Shown piece after piece: positions 34,206-46,738 of a stretch of DNA of 64,000 nt (positions are counted from its first letter, which is position 1; the number at the start of each line of letters is the position of its first letter). Origin of the DNA: Phorcus lineatus (Eukaryota > Mollusca > Gastropoda > Trochida > Trochidae); NCBI GenBank assembly GCA_921293015.1, contig OV121095.1, positions 33,143,484 to 33,207,483 of the forward strand. The letters are read 5' to 3'. The position numbers and the translations under genes were made by a program. The notes below the pieces were generated by a model. It saw nothing but the letters and a program-made list of their open reading frames with translations. It was not told where the DNA came from and did not search any database.

Positions 34206-35190
34206 TTAAAGAGTCATCTCTTGAACGTATCTCCTATGGCACAAACGTTTAAGATTGGTTTCCTTATATAACTTAGTATGGCAAGCACCGCGGACGCCAG
34301 CATACAACATTCTCAAAGCATCAAGACTGAACTTTACAAGCACATCTGCTTGTTGTTTTGAACACTTATCCCATATATGACAACAATAATCAAATGCAGG
34401 AAGAATGAACTCTTTACATGGTTTCAAATGCTTTTCTGTTTAAACGGTATTTGAGACTTCCAAGACGATTTACCACTGGTACTAACTTGTTATCAATGTC
34501 GTTTATTCGATCATTTCAAGAACAGTCATGCTGTAAAATAAGACCCAAGTGTTTGTGACTCTGAACGGCGTCTATGATATTACCATTCATTGTTAGATCT
34601 GGCATTTGAATTGGATGCATATTTTGGGTGATGCGCAATGATTCTGTCTTAAAAGGATTGAATGCCATGCATCTGCCGATTCTACAATTTGCCTCAAGTC
34701 GTCGTTTATATCATTAGCCCTTTAAATGTGGTCTTGAATAATCGCATATAATGTTCATCCGCAAAAAGACGTATATAATTGTTTATTCCTCAGATGCGGA
34801 TCAACTTTATCATTTATATATACAATAAACAGAAGCGGTACTAATACTGGGCCCTGGGCCACGCCAGCAAAACAGTTCTATTATCTGATCTGAATGCATT
34901 AATCACAACACATCGGTTTCTAGTTTCAAGATAACTCTCAAAATTACCAAATTACCCTGTATACCATATCTTTTCATTTTAGGTATGATACCTTTATTCC
35001 AAACTATTCAAAGACTTTACTTACATCACAAACTCAGCTTTTATTTCTCTCCCTTCATCTACTGCTCCAGCTATGAAATCATACACGTATGTCAGTTGAA
35101 TAACAGTTAAGTATCCTGGTGTGAAACCCGATTGAAGATGAAGGATTGAATGATGGTTATGTGGGCAGGTCTCAGATATGGATTCATGAC
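34206..35190 (-). pseudogene. Non-LTR retrotransposon reverse transcriptase, degraded
   Basis: Reading from 35190 down, in shifting frames: QSGFTPGYLTVIQLTYVYDF (finger region), AGAVDEGREIKAEFV (normally followed by an Asp), KRYGIQGN, then GVAQGPVLVPLLFIVYIND near 34850. RLFADEH follows, where the catalytic FADD is FADE, and finally SIPFKTESLRIT, KHLGLILQHDCSWNDRI and a 73-residue open frame KEFILPAFDYCCHIWDKCSK.. to 34206. This is the motif order of jockey/CR1-type reverse transcriptases. Many stops and shifts and the altered catalytic residue show it is dead. It sits inside duplicated segment A, which is uninterrupted at 41.5 kb. Confidence 0.85.
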
Positions 35191-35334
35191 ACTGTTATAT
35201 ACACAAATATATTCTGTCTTTCCTTATTCGTTGGAGCCACTGCATATAATCATCTTTTAATATAATGTGTTTATCCGTGTACACAAAACTCTCAGCAACG
35301 AGTTACACTCAAGTCCATATTATAACCTGTACTT

Positions 35335-36010
35335 AATGTAACGTGAATTGATTATGTTGTCTGCTTTAAAGGCATAGTTCAATAAACAGTAATAAACTCT
35401 TGACTTTAAACCACTCAGTAGTCAAAGGTCTATTTACAAAAAGTGACGTTGGTCATGTGGTAACTATCAGAGGGAATGATGATGAATATGTTTACAAGAA
35501 CCTGATAGGCTAAACATACAATTTATACCTCATTGCTTCCACTTACTGTAATTCAAATTGATTACCCGAGTGCTGTGTAACTCAGCACTTGAAGACACTA
35601 TCTAATCAGTGCCAAGAGATAACTAAAATACTATACATCATTTTGTAAATGGAAAACGAAATACTAACACATCTACATCGATAACAGGTTAACATGGCAT
35701 CAGTGAATTTCATTTAGGTTATCACAAATTGACATTTAGTTTATAAAAAATCAAAATAAATTCTACGACTTACCAATTTCTACCAAGACAATGGTATCCA
35801 TCCCACGACGAGTTCGGATAATCATTCATGAACATTTGTACATCATTTTGGTTTTTTATAAATCTTTCAAAATGATATTTCACTTTCAGAAAAAAACTTA
35901 AGTTTCTTTAGAATCTTCAGATTGAGAATTCTCAAAATTACTCATAAGGTTTCAATGATATATATATTATAACCTGAATTTGTTCATTTCATAAAAAAGA
36001 ATAAACCTAA
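35335..36010 (+). repeat. Duplicated segment, copy A part 2
   Basis: 35340-35660 aligns with 41560-41840 ('GAATTGAT', 'GGGAATGATGATG', 'ATACAATTTA', 'TCTGTGTAACTCA'-like and 'GTAAATGGAA' in order). 35660-36010 aligns with 49370-49670 ('ACACATCTACAT', 'TTTCAATGATA', 'AACCTGAATTT'). Confidence 0.75.
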
Positions 36011-36628
36011 GCTTGACTAAATTATCTTAGAATTTAATCATTCTAGAATGGAATTCTTGAGAAGAACCTGAGTCAACCTTCTCTTTATATAAAATCTGGG
36101 TCAGTGTTAGCTAACTATATCCGCCAGGAGGCATTATTGTCAAAATGTTCCGAAGATTGCGCTCGTCAAGATGTTCACCTTGTTTTGATGAAGCAATAAT
36201 TTGTTCTGGAAATTTGATACACTGGTTACTTATTACGAAAGCTTTACACTTCTTATTTAATACGAATATACTTAACAATATGGATGTAACCAATTCAAAT
36301 CGCAATGACAAAAATGAAACCTAAATGTTCCTGTTTTCGAGTTGTAAGGAATAAAGATTCATGAAATTTCGAAATTAACCAAACCATGTGATTGTGTTGC
36401 TAATAGACTGTAACGTGACGCAGAAGTTCATTAACTGTTCAAACATAATGTTGATCATCCACGAATTTATAGAAACATGCCTTTTTCACAGAGGGGATGG
36501 GGATATAAACCTGAACAAAAACATCAGGTGTCTTTTTCATTGGTGTACACTGGAACCAGTGATTAATTTTCTATATCTTTATGACAAGGTCATTTTTGCG
36601 GAGCATATTATTTATTGCTAGGTTAACA
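36011..36628. other. AT-rich sequence before the foldback transposon
   Basis: No gene could be supported; frames at 36111 and 36388 are short and without domains. Confidence 0.5.
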
Positions 36629-36636
36629 AAACTTTA
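36629..36636 (+). repeat. Target-site duplication, left
   Basis: AAACTTTA immediately before the first base of the inverted repeat, identical to 37888-37895. Confidence 0.85.
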
Positions 36637-37887
36637 GGCCTAAGAGTAATTGAGGGGTCCGAATGACGGGGTATCTAAAACGTCTATAAAATGCTACCCA
36701 GTCCTTAAAAATAGTTCAGATGAAGATATTCCGAAAGCTGAATTAATTTACTGTAACATACTGTATTATCAGGAATCCTGGAATTTGGTTGCAGAGTGAA
36801 AAATCATCATGAAATCGAGTAATTTTCGAGTTTGGTTGCAGTCCCTTATAGGCAACTGCAACCAAATTATTTTTTGTCAAATATACATAATTTTTCACGT
36901 CTTGGCTAATAATAATTTGGTTGCAGGTAATACAATTATTGTTTGAAAAGGTTATCAGATCAATTTGGTTGCAGGAGACTTCAAATTTACCTAAATTGAC
37001 GAGAAAACGACCAAATCAACAGTTTCAGTTTGACATGTTCCCTCTGACACAACGTGTGACGTAATACCATGCGCTAAGTAACACGTCTTTCAATTGGCTA
37101 ATTCAGTATCAAACATTTTCAATAAAATTTTGACGTTCGTTTTTACTTATTCATGATTGATTTTGATCGGTTTTTAGATAGAAACTAGTCATTAAAGTTA
37201 CTTAATGATGTTTATTTTCTATCAAAATTAGTTTGCTATCAGAGGCATCTGTTACAGCCAATGAGAATAGGCCTAGTGATGAGATTTGACAACAATTCGA
37301 ATTCGTCTCGGGGCCACGTTGTAAAAACAAATGGCAATTTAGGAATAATTTGGGCAAGGAATGTCATAAATACTTGCCAAGACATGATAAACCATAGAGA
37401 ATGTTAGATTTAACAAGGTTAGTAGAAATTTTCCATCCACTTTGTCAGAAACGACAGCGAAGCGGGACACGACATGATCGAAAACCGGACTCGGTAGCTT
37501 TGAGCAAGTTGCCGATGTTTCATTGAAATGTAAATAAACAGCCAGGTAAAGTTCCAACATTTGCGATATCATCGTTTAGTTTCTCTCTGCAACCAAATTA
37601 TGTTTAGTCAAGACTCTTCTGTCCTATGAAAACGTGTATTTTTATGGTTTCAAGAATTTGGTTGCAGTTGCCTATAGGGGACTGCAACCAAACTCGAAAA
37701 TTAGACGTTTTCAAGGTGATAAATCGGTCTGCAACCATACTCAAAAGGTTTCATGTTATATATCATTGTATAGAAAATTATCTCAGCTATAAGAAAAATC
37801 CCATTTGGGCTTTTTTGAAGGACTAGGTTGCATTTTACAGTTGTTTTAGAGACCCCGTCATCCGGACCCCTCAATTACTCTTAGGCC
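36637..37887. mobile_element. Foldback DNA transposon, 1,251 bp, non-autonomous
   Basis: The termini are inverted copies. GGCCTAAGAGTAATTGAGGG at 36637 is matched by its reverse complement ending at 37887, and similarity continues inward for about 230 bp with gaps. Each arm contains a nested hairpin: TTTGGTTGCAG, then TCCCTTATAGGCAA, then CTGCAACCAAA (36831-36867, mirrored at 37658-37694). Further TTTGGTTGCAG copies lie at 36784, 36908, 36964 and, reversed, 37589. An 8-bp duplication flanks it. No transposase frame is present; the 77-codon frame in the middle has no DDE-type motif. Eight-base duplications occur in hAT and Merlin-type elements, but the GGCC terminus fits neither standard, so the superfamily is left open. 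Confidence 0.9.
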
Positions 37888-37895
37888 AAACTTTA
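37888..37895 (+). repeat. Target-site duplication, right
   Basis: AAACTTTA, identical to 36629-36636. Confidence 0.85.
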
Positions 37896-38025
37896 TACAC
37901 ACATCAACCATTATTCCAAATTGTGATTCTTGTAGGGAGAAAAAATGTATTTTGATGTTTTTGGTTTCCCATATACTTATTAATAACTGTATAACTGTAG
38001 ATGTAAGCTTCTTTAAACTTGATAC

Positions 38026-38300
38026 ACAAATTCATCAACCATGATCGCTGGATGTGATTTTAAAGGTTTAGGGCAACAGGTGAATTTAATTTTCTGCGGT
38101 TTCCCTATAAACATGTCTAAAACAGTGACAGTCATTTTATTTTGAGCACTATCTTTTACTGTACATAAGAGCTACACAAAACAGAAAAAACCCATTTGTC
38201 AACCATTATCCCTAGATGTGACTTTAAAAGGTAAGATTTATATTTGAGTTTTATCTTTTGGGTTTCCATGGAAACATGACTAAAACAGTGACTAAATGAC
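38026..38300 (+). repeat. Two-unit repeat with 'CATGACTAAAACAGTGAC'
   Basis: Unit 1 (about 38026-38135) and unit 2 (about 38190-38300) share 'TCAACCAT', 'GATGTGA(C/T)TTTAAA', a 'TTTATC'/'TTTAAT' stretch, 'GGTTTCC', and 'AAACATG' followed by 'CTAAAACAGTGAC'. The same family occurs at 27478-27790. Confidence 0.7.
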
Positions 38301-40189
38301 AAAGAAATGTTTATAGATACATCATACAAACATAAAAAGAAAAGTAACAATGATATTTCATTATGATGTGTGTCTAAAGACAACTATTAATAGCTAAATT
38401 TTACTTCATAATTCAGAACAAGACACAACGCCTCTTAAACTATAAACTTCGACCAGTCTGTTAATGGGTCTAACGTGTAACTACAAAATTCTGTTTAAAA
38501 AAATATGTTAATGAAAGTTTCCCCCTCTTCTTAGTAATTTCCACTGTCTTACAATTTTACCCACTGTTAATCAATTCACATTAATGTGATGTAATGAGAC
38601 CTAAAATGGAAGCGGGGATATGTGAGGTCAGCTCGCTTCTACATTTGTTTGAAAGAGTTTATTTCGTGTAAATGAATAAAACGATTAGAAAACCCAAATT
38701 TAGAATTTTCCAAGTTAAAAACTGTTATTAATTCGTTCATGGTTTTTATGGCTGCAATATTTTAAGAAACTGTTGATCAAAAGTTGGACTTTATCGTTTT
38801 CCGTCTTTCCAATAGAGTCATTACCGTTGTGTGTAAGTTTTTTTATAACTCCGTATATATATAGAAAGACACGATGACTTTTGACAAAGAACTTTCTATC
38901 AATCATTTTACTCAGAAAATAAAAATTGATAAACATTCAACCACATCAGTCACAATCATAGTCCTTCTACTTTACAAAGAATAATGGTTATTGCAATAAC
39001 CACTGTTACAACCAGTAACAATTAAGAAAACTATTTATAAAGTGTATAACAATTTACCTTTGATACATTATGGAGGTTTGCAAAAGATGCCACACATAAT
39101 ACAAATGTTATACCGTCATTGTTATAACAAAAATGTTTATGCGCAATCTAAAGAACCGATATTTTTGAAGATTTTTTAATCAAAATCAATCAGACATCAT
39201 CTTATAAAAACACATTATATATTTGTCTACACACTTTTATTTATTGCTTGTTCAACATTTCTGAAAAAAAATGACAAAGTATATTGATTCGGTTTAAAAG
39301 TGTCATTAAAAGTTGCAAAATTAGGTAAGTAACTATTTGTATGTATATGTAATATCCGTTCTTTCGCAAGATACATGATTTTAAGATTATGACGTTTCGT
39401 AGTTTCATACAAATGCATCAACATAAGGAAGTCCCTATTTTTAAATATCATTTGCTTCTTCTCTTTATCTTTACTAAGTGGTTGATTTTGTTCCTTTGTT
39501 AATTTTGTATTTTATAATTCCCTACGGCTCCTGACAGTCAAAAACGGCTATGAATACATATCAGATAACATTTCAGAAATTATTCACATTCAACCATAAA
39601 TTTCCAAAATAATACATTCTTGCCAACGCAAAGGATTCTTGGAATGTTTGAAAAAATAAATTATTCCTTTTAACTATAACCACTTAGGATTTTTTTAATG
39701 AATAAACTCATCAACCATTTTCATCAACCAAGAACCATGACAATTGAATTGACTTTAACCCTCTTTAAATTGAATAAACTATAAAGTATCTTAGAAGGAT
39801 CTACCGGTAATTTAATAGAGGATACCTACAGAGCCAGGCATTTTGTACATTTATTCTAGGAAAACACATGATTGACCTAACGTAGCCGTCTTTCTGTTCG
39901 GGGATTAGCTTAGGGGAAATATTTCCACTGATAACCAAACTAACATGAAATATAATCATAATGGTAGTCTTGACATTTTATGTATAAAGTTGATAGTTTT
40001 AAACAGAAATGAAAAACCTATAAAACGTAACAAAAGGAAACAATTATGAAGTAAATATTTAAAATGGTTTGAAATTTCAAATAACACTTACATAATACCT
40101 CATGTGTCATAGTCTCTTTTCATGTAACATTAGACTATTTTTATATCAGTGTCATGTTACTATCGTTTTTAATCTACAATAATAGAAGC
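38301..40189. other. AT-rich sequence, no gene seen
   Basis: No gene could be supported; a worn copy of the 'CCATGA...TTTAA' repeat may lie near 39720-39790. Confidence 0.45.
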
Positions 40190-40300
40190 ATATCTTGTTC
40201 CATGTAATGACAGATTAAAATTATTTACGACTAATGCCATAGTGGAAACTTTATCATATTAATGACGTCCTTTCTATACATCAATATAATTGTGACGTGA
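40190..40300 (+). repeat. Segment similar to 30540-30660
   Basis: See the alignment given for 30540-30660. If real, the duplicated block extends at least 0.8 kb upstream of 40970. Confidence 0.45.
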
Positions 40301-40969
40301 AATCAAATATCTATTTATTATATTGAAAGATTAGTTCTCTACCGTTCTAGGATCCCCTTCACACAGAAGCGAAATGACTGTTCTCATGTAATTTTCTTAG
40401 CAAATTGTAATTAGGAACCACTTATTTTAAAATTGTCAAAATATATAAAACAATGTTTGCATCTATTTAAATACTTGATATAAATGTCCTTTTATATTAT
40501 ATTTGTATATACCTGTACTGTATGTTTGTTTTTTTTTTCACTCTATGTGATTTTTAAGAATAAAACCCAGTTCTGTTTTGTTCATGGCAAACTGTTCAAA
40601 AAATTATTTTAGAATATTTTATATTATTTTGTGTTAAAAAACTTTTACTTAGTGTCACGCTCTTTCATTGTGCCTCCTATCCCCTGCCTCTCATCAAATA
40701 TACTTTTAGAAAATGCCATGAATAATTGTACATAATAAAACACATACCCTGAACTTTCCATCCATGTATGAATCCCTTATAATTTTTTTTATCATCTTTA
40801 TTTGCCGACTATAAAGAATCAGTATATACCTATCGACTATTTATTCTCCCAGGTCGTTTGTCCATTAACCTTAGCATTGTGAAATAATTTTTTTAAACAT
40901 TCATTCTACAATGATGAAAATCAACAATCGGAATCAAGTCCTTGGGGTTACCTATCTAAATTACTTGGT
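40301..40969. other. AT-rich sequence, no gene seen
   Basis: No feature could be supported on either strand. Confidence 0.5.
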
Positions 40970-41840
40970 AAAGATGTTAAATGCCGACGACATTTCAGAC
41001 TTAACCACGTGTAAAGCTACGAAGACTGACAGTCGATTTCCTTCTTCATTCCAGACTTCAAGCATTTACTCGAGTCATGTTTATATTAGATTACAACTGT
41101 TACTTCAATGTGAATGGAGATCGTGTCAAATTGTCCACTCATGTTGAATTTTGTCAGGAGATTTCTACATTGTCAAATCAAGTCCAAATTAAAGTTGGAA
41201 ACTTGTTTGTCTTAACTGGAAGGATGGCTGTAGTTTGCACAAATGTTCTGTAGAAGAAGGAACACATAATAAAACTATAATCGTCAACCACAAACATGCA
41301 ATTCTCTAAAATAAAAAATGCTTAAAGTCTAGTCCGACCAGAAATGACAGAAAATATGACTGCAGTAAATGAATTGTTCACAAAGAAGATAAATGAACCT
41401 TTACATTTGCTTGCACAGCTCTTAACAAAACTTATTACTAACTTTTAAATTTAGTGCAAATATTGTATTCGATGAAGTTTGAATGATTTTACAATTTTAT
41501 CAACATAATACAAATCCTAGAGTAGATGTTGAAATATAATTTTTCTGTATATAATTTAATTTGAATTGATAGTATTGTCTTCTTTAAAGTCAAAAGTTCA
41601 CTACACAGCGTCAAAAACACGTTAATGGTTATGTGCTGACTACCAGGGGAATGATGATGTATAATTTGCGACTAACTGTTAACCGCAACATACAATTTAA
41701 TCCTCACTGTGTCCATTTACTGTCATTTGTATTGATTACCTGATTTCTGTGTAACTCAACAGAAAACATAAGTATGTGATCAGTGACAACTAACGATTAT
41801 GTACATCATCGTGTAAATGGAACCAGAAATACAGAAGAAG
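40970..41840 (+). repeat. Duplicated segment, copy B
   Basis: The order matches copy A part 1 (33005-33540) and then, after only about 100 bases, copy A part 2 (35340-35660). It therefore represents the uninterrupted arrangement. Confidence 0.8.
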
Positions 41841-43014
41841 AAGAAAAATGTTTTATTCACGTGTCACATGCTATTCATATAATATTGCCACATTAAAACC
41901 GGTAAAACATAGCATCCAGCTTGATAACTAATCACAAAAGAATCAAAATTAGAATAATGATGATTGAAATGCCAACCTTTACATTCAAGAGCATTTGGAA
42001 AATGAATTAGAGCATTAAAATATGTTTGATTAAGATGATTACAAAAATGCCAATTGAGAGAAAATATAACACAAAAGAAAAACAAGTTTAATATTGTCAT
42101 TGTAACAATGAACGTGATTCTTGTTTTGCTTATGGGACAATTGCAAATTATTTTACAGAATGAAGCATAATTGATGGCTTAACGATTGTCATTTATCAAT
42201 TCTGGAATTTGTTAGATAACTTTCTAAAAATGATCTTTTTTAAGTTTTTCTATTTGCATTCACTAACTAGTGCTCAAAAGAAGTTTGTGTTTGACAAAAC
42301 AAAGAAATGTCAGTAGAGTATTCAATTCCTCAGCATTTGTACACAATTCCATTCGATTCTAAGTTGAAAGTACCGTTTGATTGGATAATGGTTGAATTGG
42401 TGAAGTTAGTATAACAGAAGGAACTATCATTTTTACCTTAAGTTAAACCAATTTTAAAAGTTTTTCCGTCAAAATCTTTTTCGTTCAATACATTTTTGGA
42501 ATGTAAAAACATCTTGACATATTTATCGCTATTTATAAATATTCCTCTTGTATGTTTCAGTCTCTTATTGGATAATTATTTTCTACAAATGTCCTCTGTT
42601 CTTCCGTCCGATATGTTTCCGTGCACAACTAATACTTTATTTGTTGGAATGTAAAGAAACTTGACACATTTAATGACTTGGCTGTGAGGATGTGCCGTTT
42701 ATATATTTGACCCTGATGTGCATATTTTAAGCAAATACTCTATTTTATAGTAAAGAAAACTTCTAAGTCTATTCACCTTTACATGCTATCGCCACTCATA
42801 CTCGTGTCAACTATCATCACTAATGTAACTGTACTTAAACCTCTATATCTTTTCAATTACCGTGGAAACATAACTCATCTTGTGACATAATCAAAGTCAT
42901 TTATCATACATCTTTATTAAACTCGTGGGTAAGACCTGAGTATGCATTATTATCATTTGTATTGTTACCTAATATAATATTGTATCTGAAGCGTCTGCAA
43001 CCACTTTGGAAAGT
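41841..43014. other. AT-rich sequence, no gene seen
   Basis: No gene could be supported; the minus-strand frame 41864-42100 has no recognisable domain. Confidence 0.5.
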
Positions 43015-43050
43015 GGGAGGGGGGGGGGGGGGAGAGGGGGGGAGGGGTGG
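43015..43050 (+). repeat. Poly-G tract
   Basis: Fourteen G (43019-43032), then 'aga', seven G, 'a', four G. A candidate G-quadruplex, like 4661-4681. Confidence 0.9.
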
Positions 43051-43309
43051 TTTACGAGCAAGCTGTGCTTACCCCATTCTGTCCCAACAGTGGTTGCTTC
43101 GCCATAGATACCCATACAAATCTGTCTTAATACGAAGAGTTCTCGGGCTCTTGCAGTTCCCCTACCGGCACAATATTGTAACTTAAACTACCTGGCAATA
43201 TTTCAGCCAATGAAAACGAATGCATGAATAATATATTTGTTGTCACACAAGCCTGTGCAATGATACAGTCGCAAAATAAGACGTTTGGGTTCTGTAAAGA
43301 CGACTCAAA

Positions 43310-43645
43310 ATGCAAGGGGCATATTTTAGCTTTTGGAAAGCTTACGGAAATAACTTAGGCGATTTGAATGATAACTTTCGAAACGGCGTCGCTGGTTGCA
43401 CAACTTACTTTGATTGCATCCAGTCAGAGTTGCACATATCTAGACCAAGAAACCTTCCTATTAAGACAGAGGTTGTAGAGGAATTTATGACGGAGCTACC
43501 TCTGTTAGGAGAGAATGTGCTTACTAATGAGGAAAGGTGTATGCTTGTATTAATTAAAAAGCTACCACTTCCCCCTCTCCTGGTAGAGGCACCCAAGCTG
43601 AACAAGTTGACAGGTAGAAGCCAGACCAAATTTGAGCCGTTCTAA
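43310..43645 (+). CDS. Unrecognised 111-codon ORF running into a repeat tail
   Basis: Starts MQGAYFSFWKAYGNNLGDLN and continues DNFRNGVAGCTTYFDCIQSE, LHISRPRNLPIKTEVVEEFM, TELPLLGENVLTNEERCMLV and LIKKL. The last 24 codons lie in the tail repeat that starts at 43566. The first 87 residues have a balanced, charged composition unlike chance AT-rich frames here. No family was recognised. It may be the end of a retroelement ORF, with the repeat as its 3' region. The other tail copies (1690, 51945) show no matching upstream coding sequence, which argues against that. Confidence 0.3.
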   Translation: MQGAYFSFWKAYGNNLGDLNDNFRNGVAGCTTYFDCIQSELHISRPRNLPIKTEVVEEFMTELPLLGENVLTNEERCMLVLIKKLPLPPLLVEAPKLNKLTGRSQTKFEPF

Positions 43646-43806
43646 AACCTGCAGTCTTTCTCTCGCTATGCCTTTCACTCCATGTTTTCCCCAATGCTTT
43701 CGATCCATGTCTACCTAATGTGTCCACTTTCTTTGGATGCTTGTCATCTACGTGTTTAATAACTGAAATATTGTTCGAACCACGTTAAACTCCAACTCAC
43801 TCAATC
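43566..43806 (+). mobile_element. Interspersed repeat with abalone-type tail, copy 2
   Basis: Aligned end to end with 1690-1947: 'CTCCTGGTAGAGGCACCC', 'AGAAGCCAGACCAAATTTGA', 'CCACTTTCTTTGGATGCTTG', 'ACTGAAATATTGTTCGAA', 'ACGTTAAACTCCAACTCACT'. The ACTC run is short. Confidence 0.8.
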
Positions 43807-46738
43807 CCTTATCAGAAAGAGTTGGCTTCCATGCAATTTGATGTTAAAATTTGCAAAGAGGGAGTCAAAGTAGCCTTCCTGATATCATGTTTACCTTGAG
43901 TTAATTTTCAAATATTTATAGGAACAAAAAGACACGATAGATATCGAACTTTTAACATTCCAATTTTTTTAAACATGCATACAATTCTTATAATCATACA
44001 ATTATGAGTATCATGATTCATCTACAAAGTGAATAGATGATTTAGAATATTGTGGAGAAATTTGATATGGTTATGAAAACACCCCAAAATTTAACAAGAT
44101 AAAACAATTATAATGAAATATTTCATATTTCAAATGTCAGATCAGACTGACATAATATCTAATAAATCATTGATCTCTTTTAATGTGACAAGAAACTACT
44201 GTTATTCCATGTTTAAATGTAAAAGATTATTGTGAATACTTGAACATATAAATGAAAATCATCCATGCTATAAATCAAGGAAAGTGTGATGTAAAATTAA
44301 ATATGAATTTGTTATTTTTAACGACGATGTCTAACATTTGAAGCGGATCAGATTAATAATGCTTTGTGTTTATGATAAAGTGTAAGGAAATTATTTATAA
44401 TGTTTCACAATGCCATTACAAAGTATAATGCTATTATCTCTTAGGTGTTATTTATGAGGGATAACTAAAAGTTTACTGTCAAAGGTGCGACAAAGAAATT
44501 TGGCCTGAAAAAGGATTTCAATTCGAATTTTATCCAGATACCGTATTCAAGCCATTCAATTTTCCTTATCATTGAGTTTTATAGTTTTCCCTGATAAAGG
44601 TACTCATTCTTTCATCCTGAGTATTGACTAAGCCTTTTTTGTGATCTGGAAATAATTGCGACTAAAGTTATATAGATTACTTTTTGTCATATCTCAACGT
44701 TTATGATATTTAACATGCGTTAAGTGCCTTTTTAATGATCCACGTCAAAAGAGTTTATTTGTGATATGATTTAAAATGTTTTATGCAGGTGTTTTTTCTG
44801 AGCATTCTGAATAGAAAAAAATCTAATTTTACTGTGACAGTCATTGACTACCAAAAAAACATAGTATCACGAACATGCGAGACTTTTTAAGGAATAAATT
44901 ATGAACGGATAAAGTTATATTTAAAGACTGCTATTCAGCAGTGATATATGTTTTGATAAAACAGTTGAATATGGATATCTCCGGATATCTTCAGATTGAG
45001 AATTTGCCCGTATTTATTATTAGAAAGCATTTTAAGTTGACAAAAGGTATATGAGAATGATAATAAACATGGAAATGCTAAAATGGTAAAACATGAATGT
45101 AAACTTTTCCATTCTGGTCTTTTTCTGTCTGGATTTTTTGTGAAAAGCTTTTAACTTGGCGTTTTCTAGAAGAATAATCAAGGAAAATGCACTCCTCCGT
45201 TGAAGCCCGATATGAGCAAATATTAACACTATATCGTATGGTTAATCTAATATCATGTTAACATTTTAGAAACTGGACAAAGTCTGAAAATAATGGCAAG
45301 GTCATTTAAATCGACTAGTGTGTGATTAGTCCCCCGTTTAAGTGTGATACAAAATGTAAAAACTTTGCAATTGGATGCAACTGTTCATGAGATATCGCGC
45401 TGACCACATTTAAAATTGGTTGAAATGTTGCAGTGACCTTGAAAAAGATTTTAGGTGCATTAAAGGAACGGGGCGGTCTACGGATGTAAGGAGCCGAATA
45501 CCATGTCCCCCACCCCTCACTCAATATATATCCACAAAACATTACAGAGTCTCAATATAAGTTATATCAATAAAAAGCAGTAAATATCGTTTCCAGAAGT
45601 TTGAAAATATCAATAGCACCACTTGAGCGGGATGGTCATGTTGAAGCACAGTTTTAGTTAGATGTATTGATCAGTTTCTGAAATCTGCGTCGGGAACGAG
45701 GTTATCTCTATACAAATTGAAATCGAACTTCTTTTCAAAGTTTTGGAAAAATTCAGAAACATTGAAAATATAAAATAGCACTACTGTAATAGTTAAAATT
45801 TTCAAAAGTTTACAAAAAAAGGTCACAGACGGACGGGCGGATTGATTTTGATGCACAGACATGAAGCAGGAGAGAGTGATGATATTACATACCCCTTGGG
45901 ATACATCTCATCATATACTATTATACTGTATCTGAATTTAAAAAAATTAAAGGGTACAGGTAAAACAACCATTTAATTACAAATCATAAACCCGAGAAGA
46001 CTGTAATGAACAAAATGTAAATGACAAGTAAATGCATCTCGTTTTTATATGAAGTTTTTTGCAGAAAAAATATAAAACACCAAAATCTATCGGAAGGCCC
46101 GTTAATAAAACGATATTACGTTTCGAAGTCCGATGGACGAAAACAGCTTTATTGCGCAAGCCCGAAGTGGGTTGTGACGATATAAACAGAACATGGTGAA
46201 CGTAACTTGTGAAAATGTAATAGGCAGTATAAGACAGACAATTGTTTACTTACGTCTCGCTTCTGTACAACATGATATCAAATACATATAAACATAAATG
46301 GATAAAAGAGTATAGAACCACTCAATATGGGTTATGAGAGACAGAAAAACGCAATGGGACACAAATAGATCAAATGGACGACCAGCTCAATGTAACAGCT
46401 CCTCCTATTAGACGATAAGAGTAGGATAGTATTTAAACGGCTTTGACACATCATATGGGATTAGCATTTCTTTGATGTTTTGACATCAAAAGAATATTAT
46501 TTAAGAGAAATACATTGATGTTTTCCGTCTAATTTATAATCTATATGACAACAATGTTATGTAGTATCATCGAACCTATTGTTCATTCATTTAAAATCAT
46601 TTTACGTTTTCGATAGCATAACTTTACTTTATAATCTACAGCGATCCGAAAGTAGAGAAGAAAACGTTAATTTGTTGACACATCCATGCTCTGTACTCTT
46701 ACAAGATCCCTTGGTATAATCCGTGAATTAACCTTATC
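43807..46738. other. AT-rich sequence, no gene seen
   Basis: About 2.9 kb without a supported gene. Several minus-strand frames of 60-75 codons (45032-46159) lack domains. 'ATCTTCAGATTGAGAAT' at 44987 matches 35913-35929 and may be a fragment of the duplicated segment. Confidence 0.45.
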
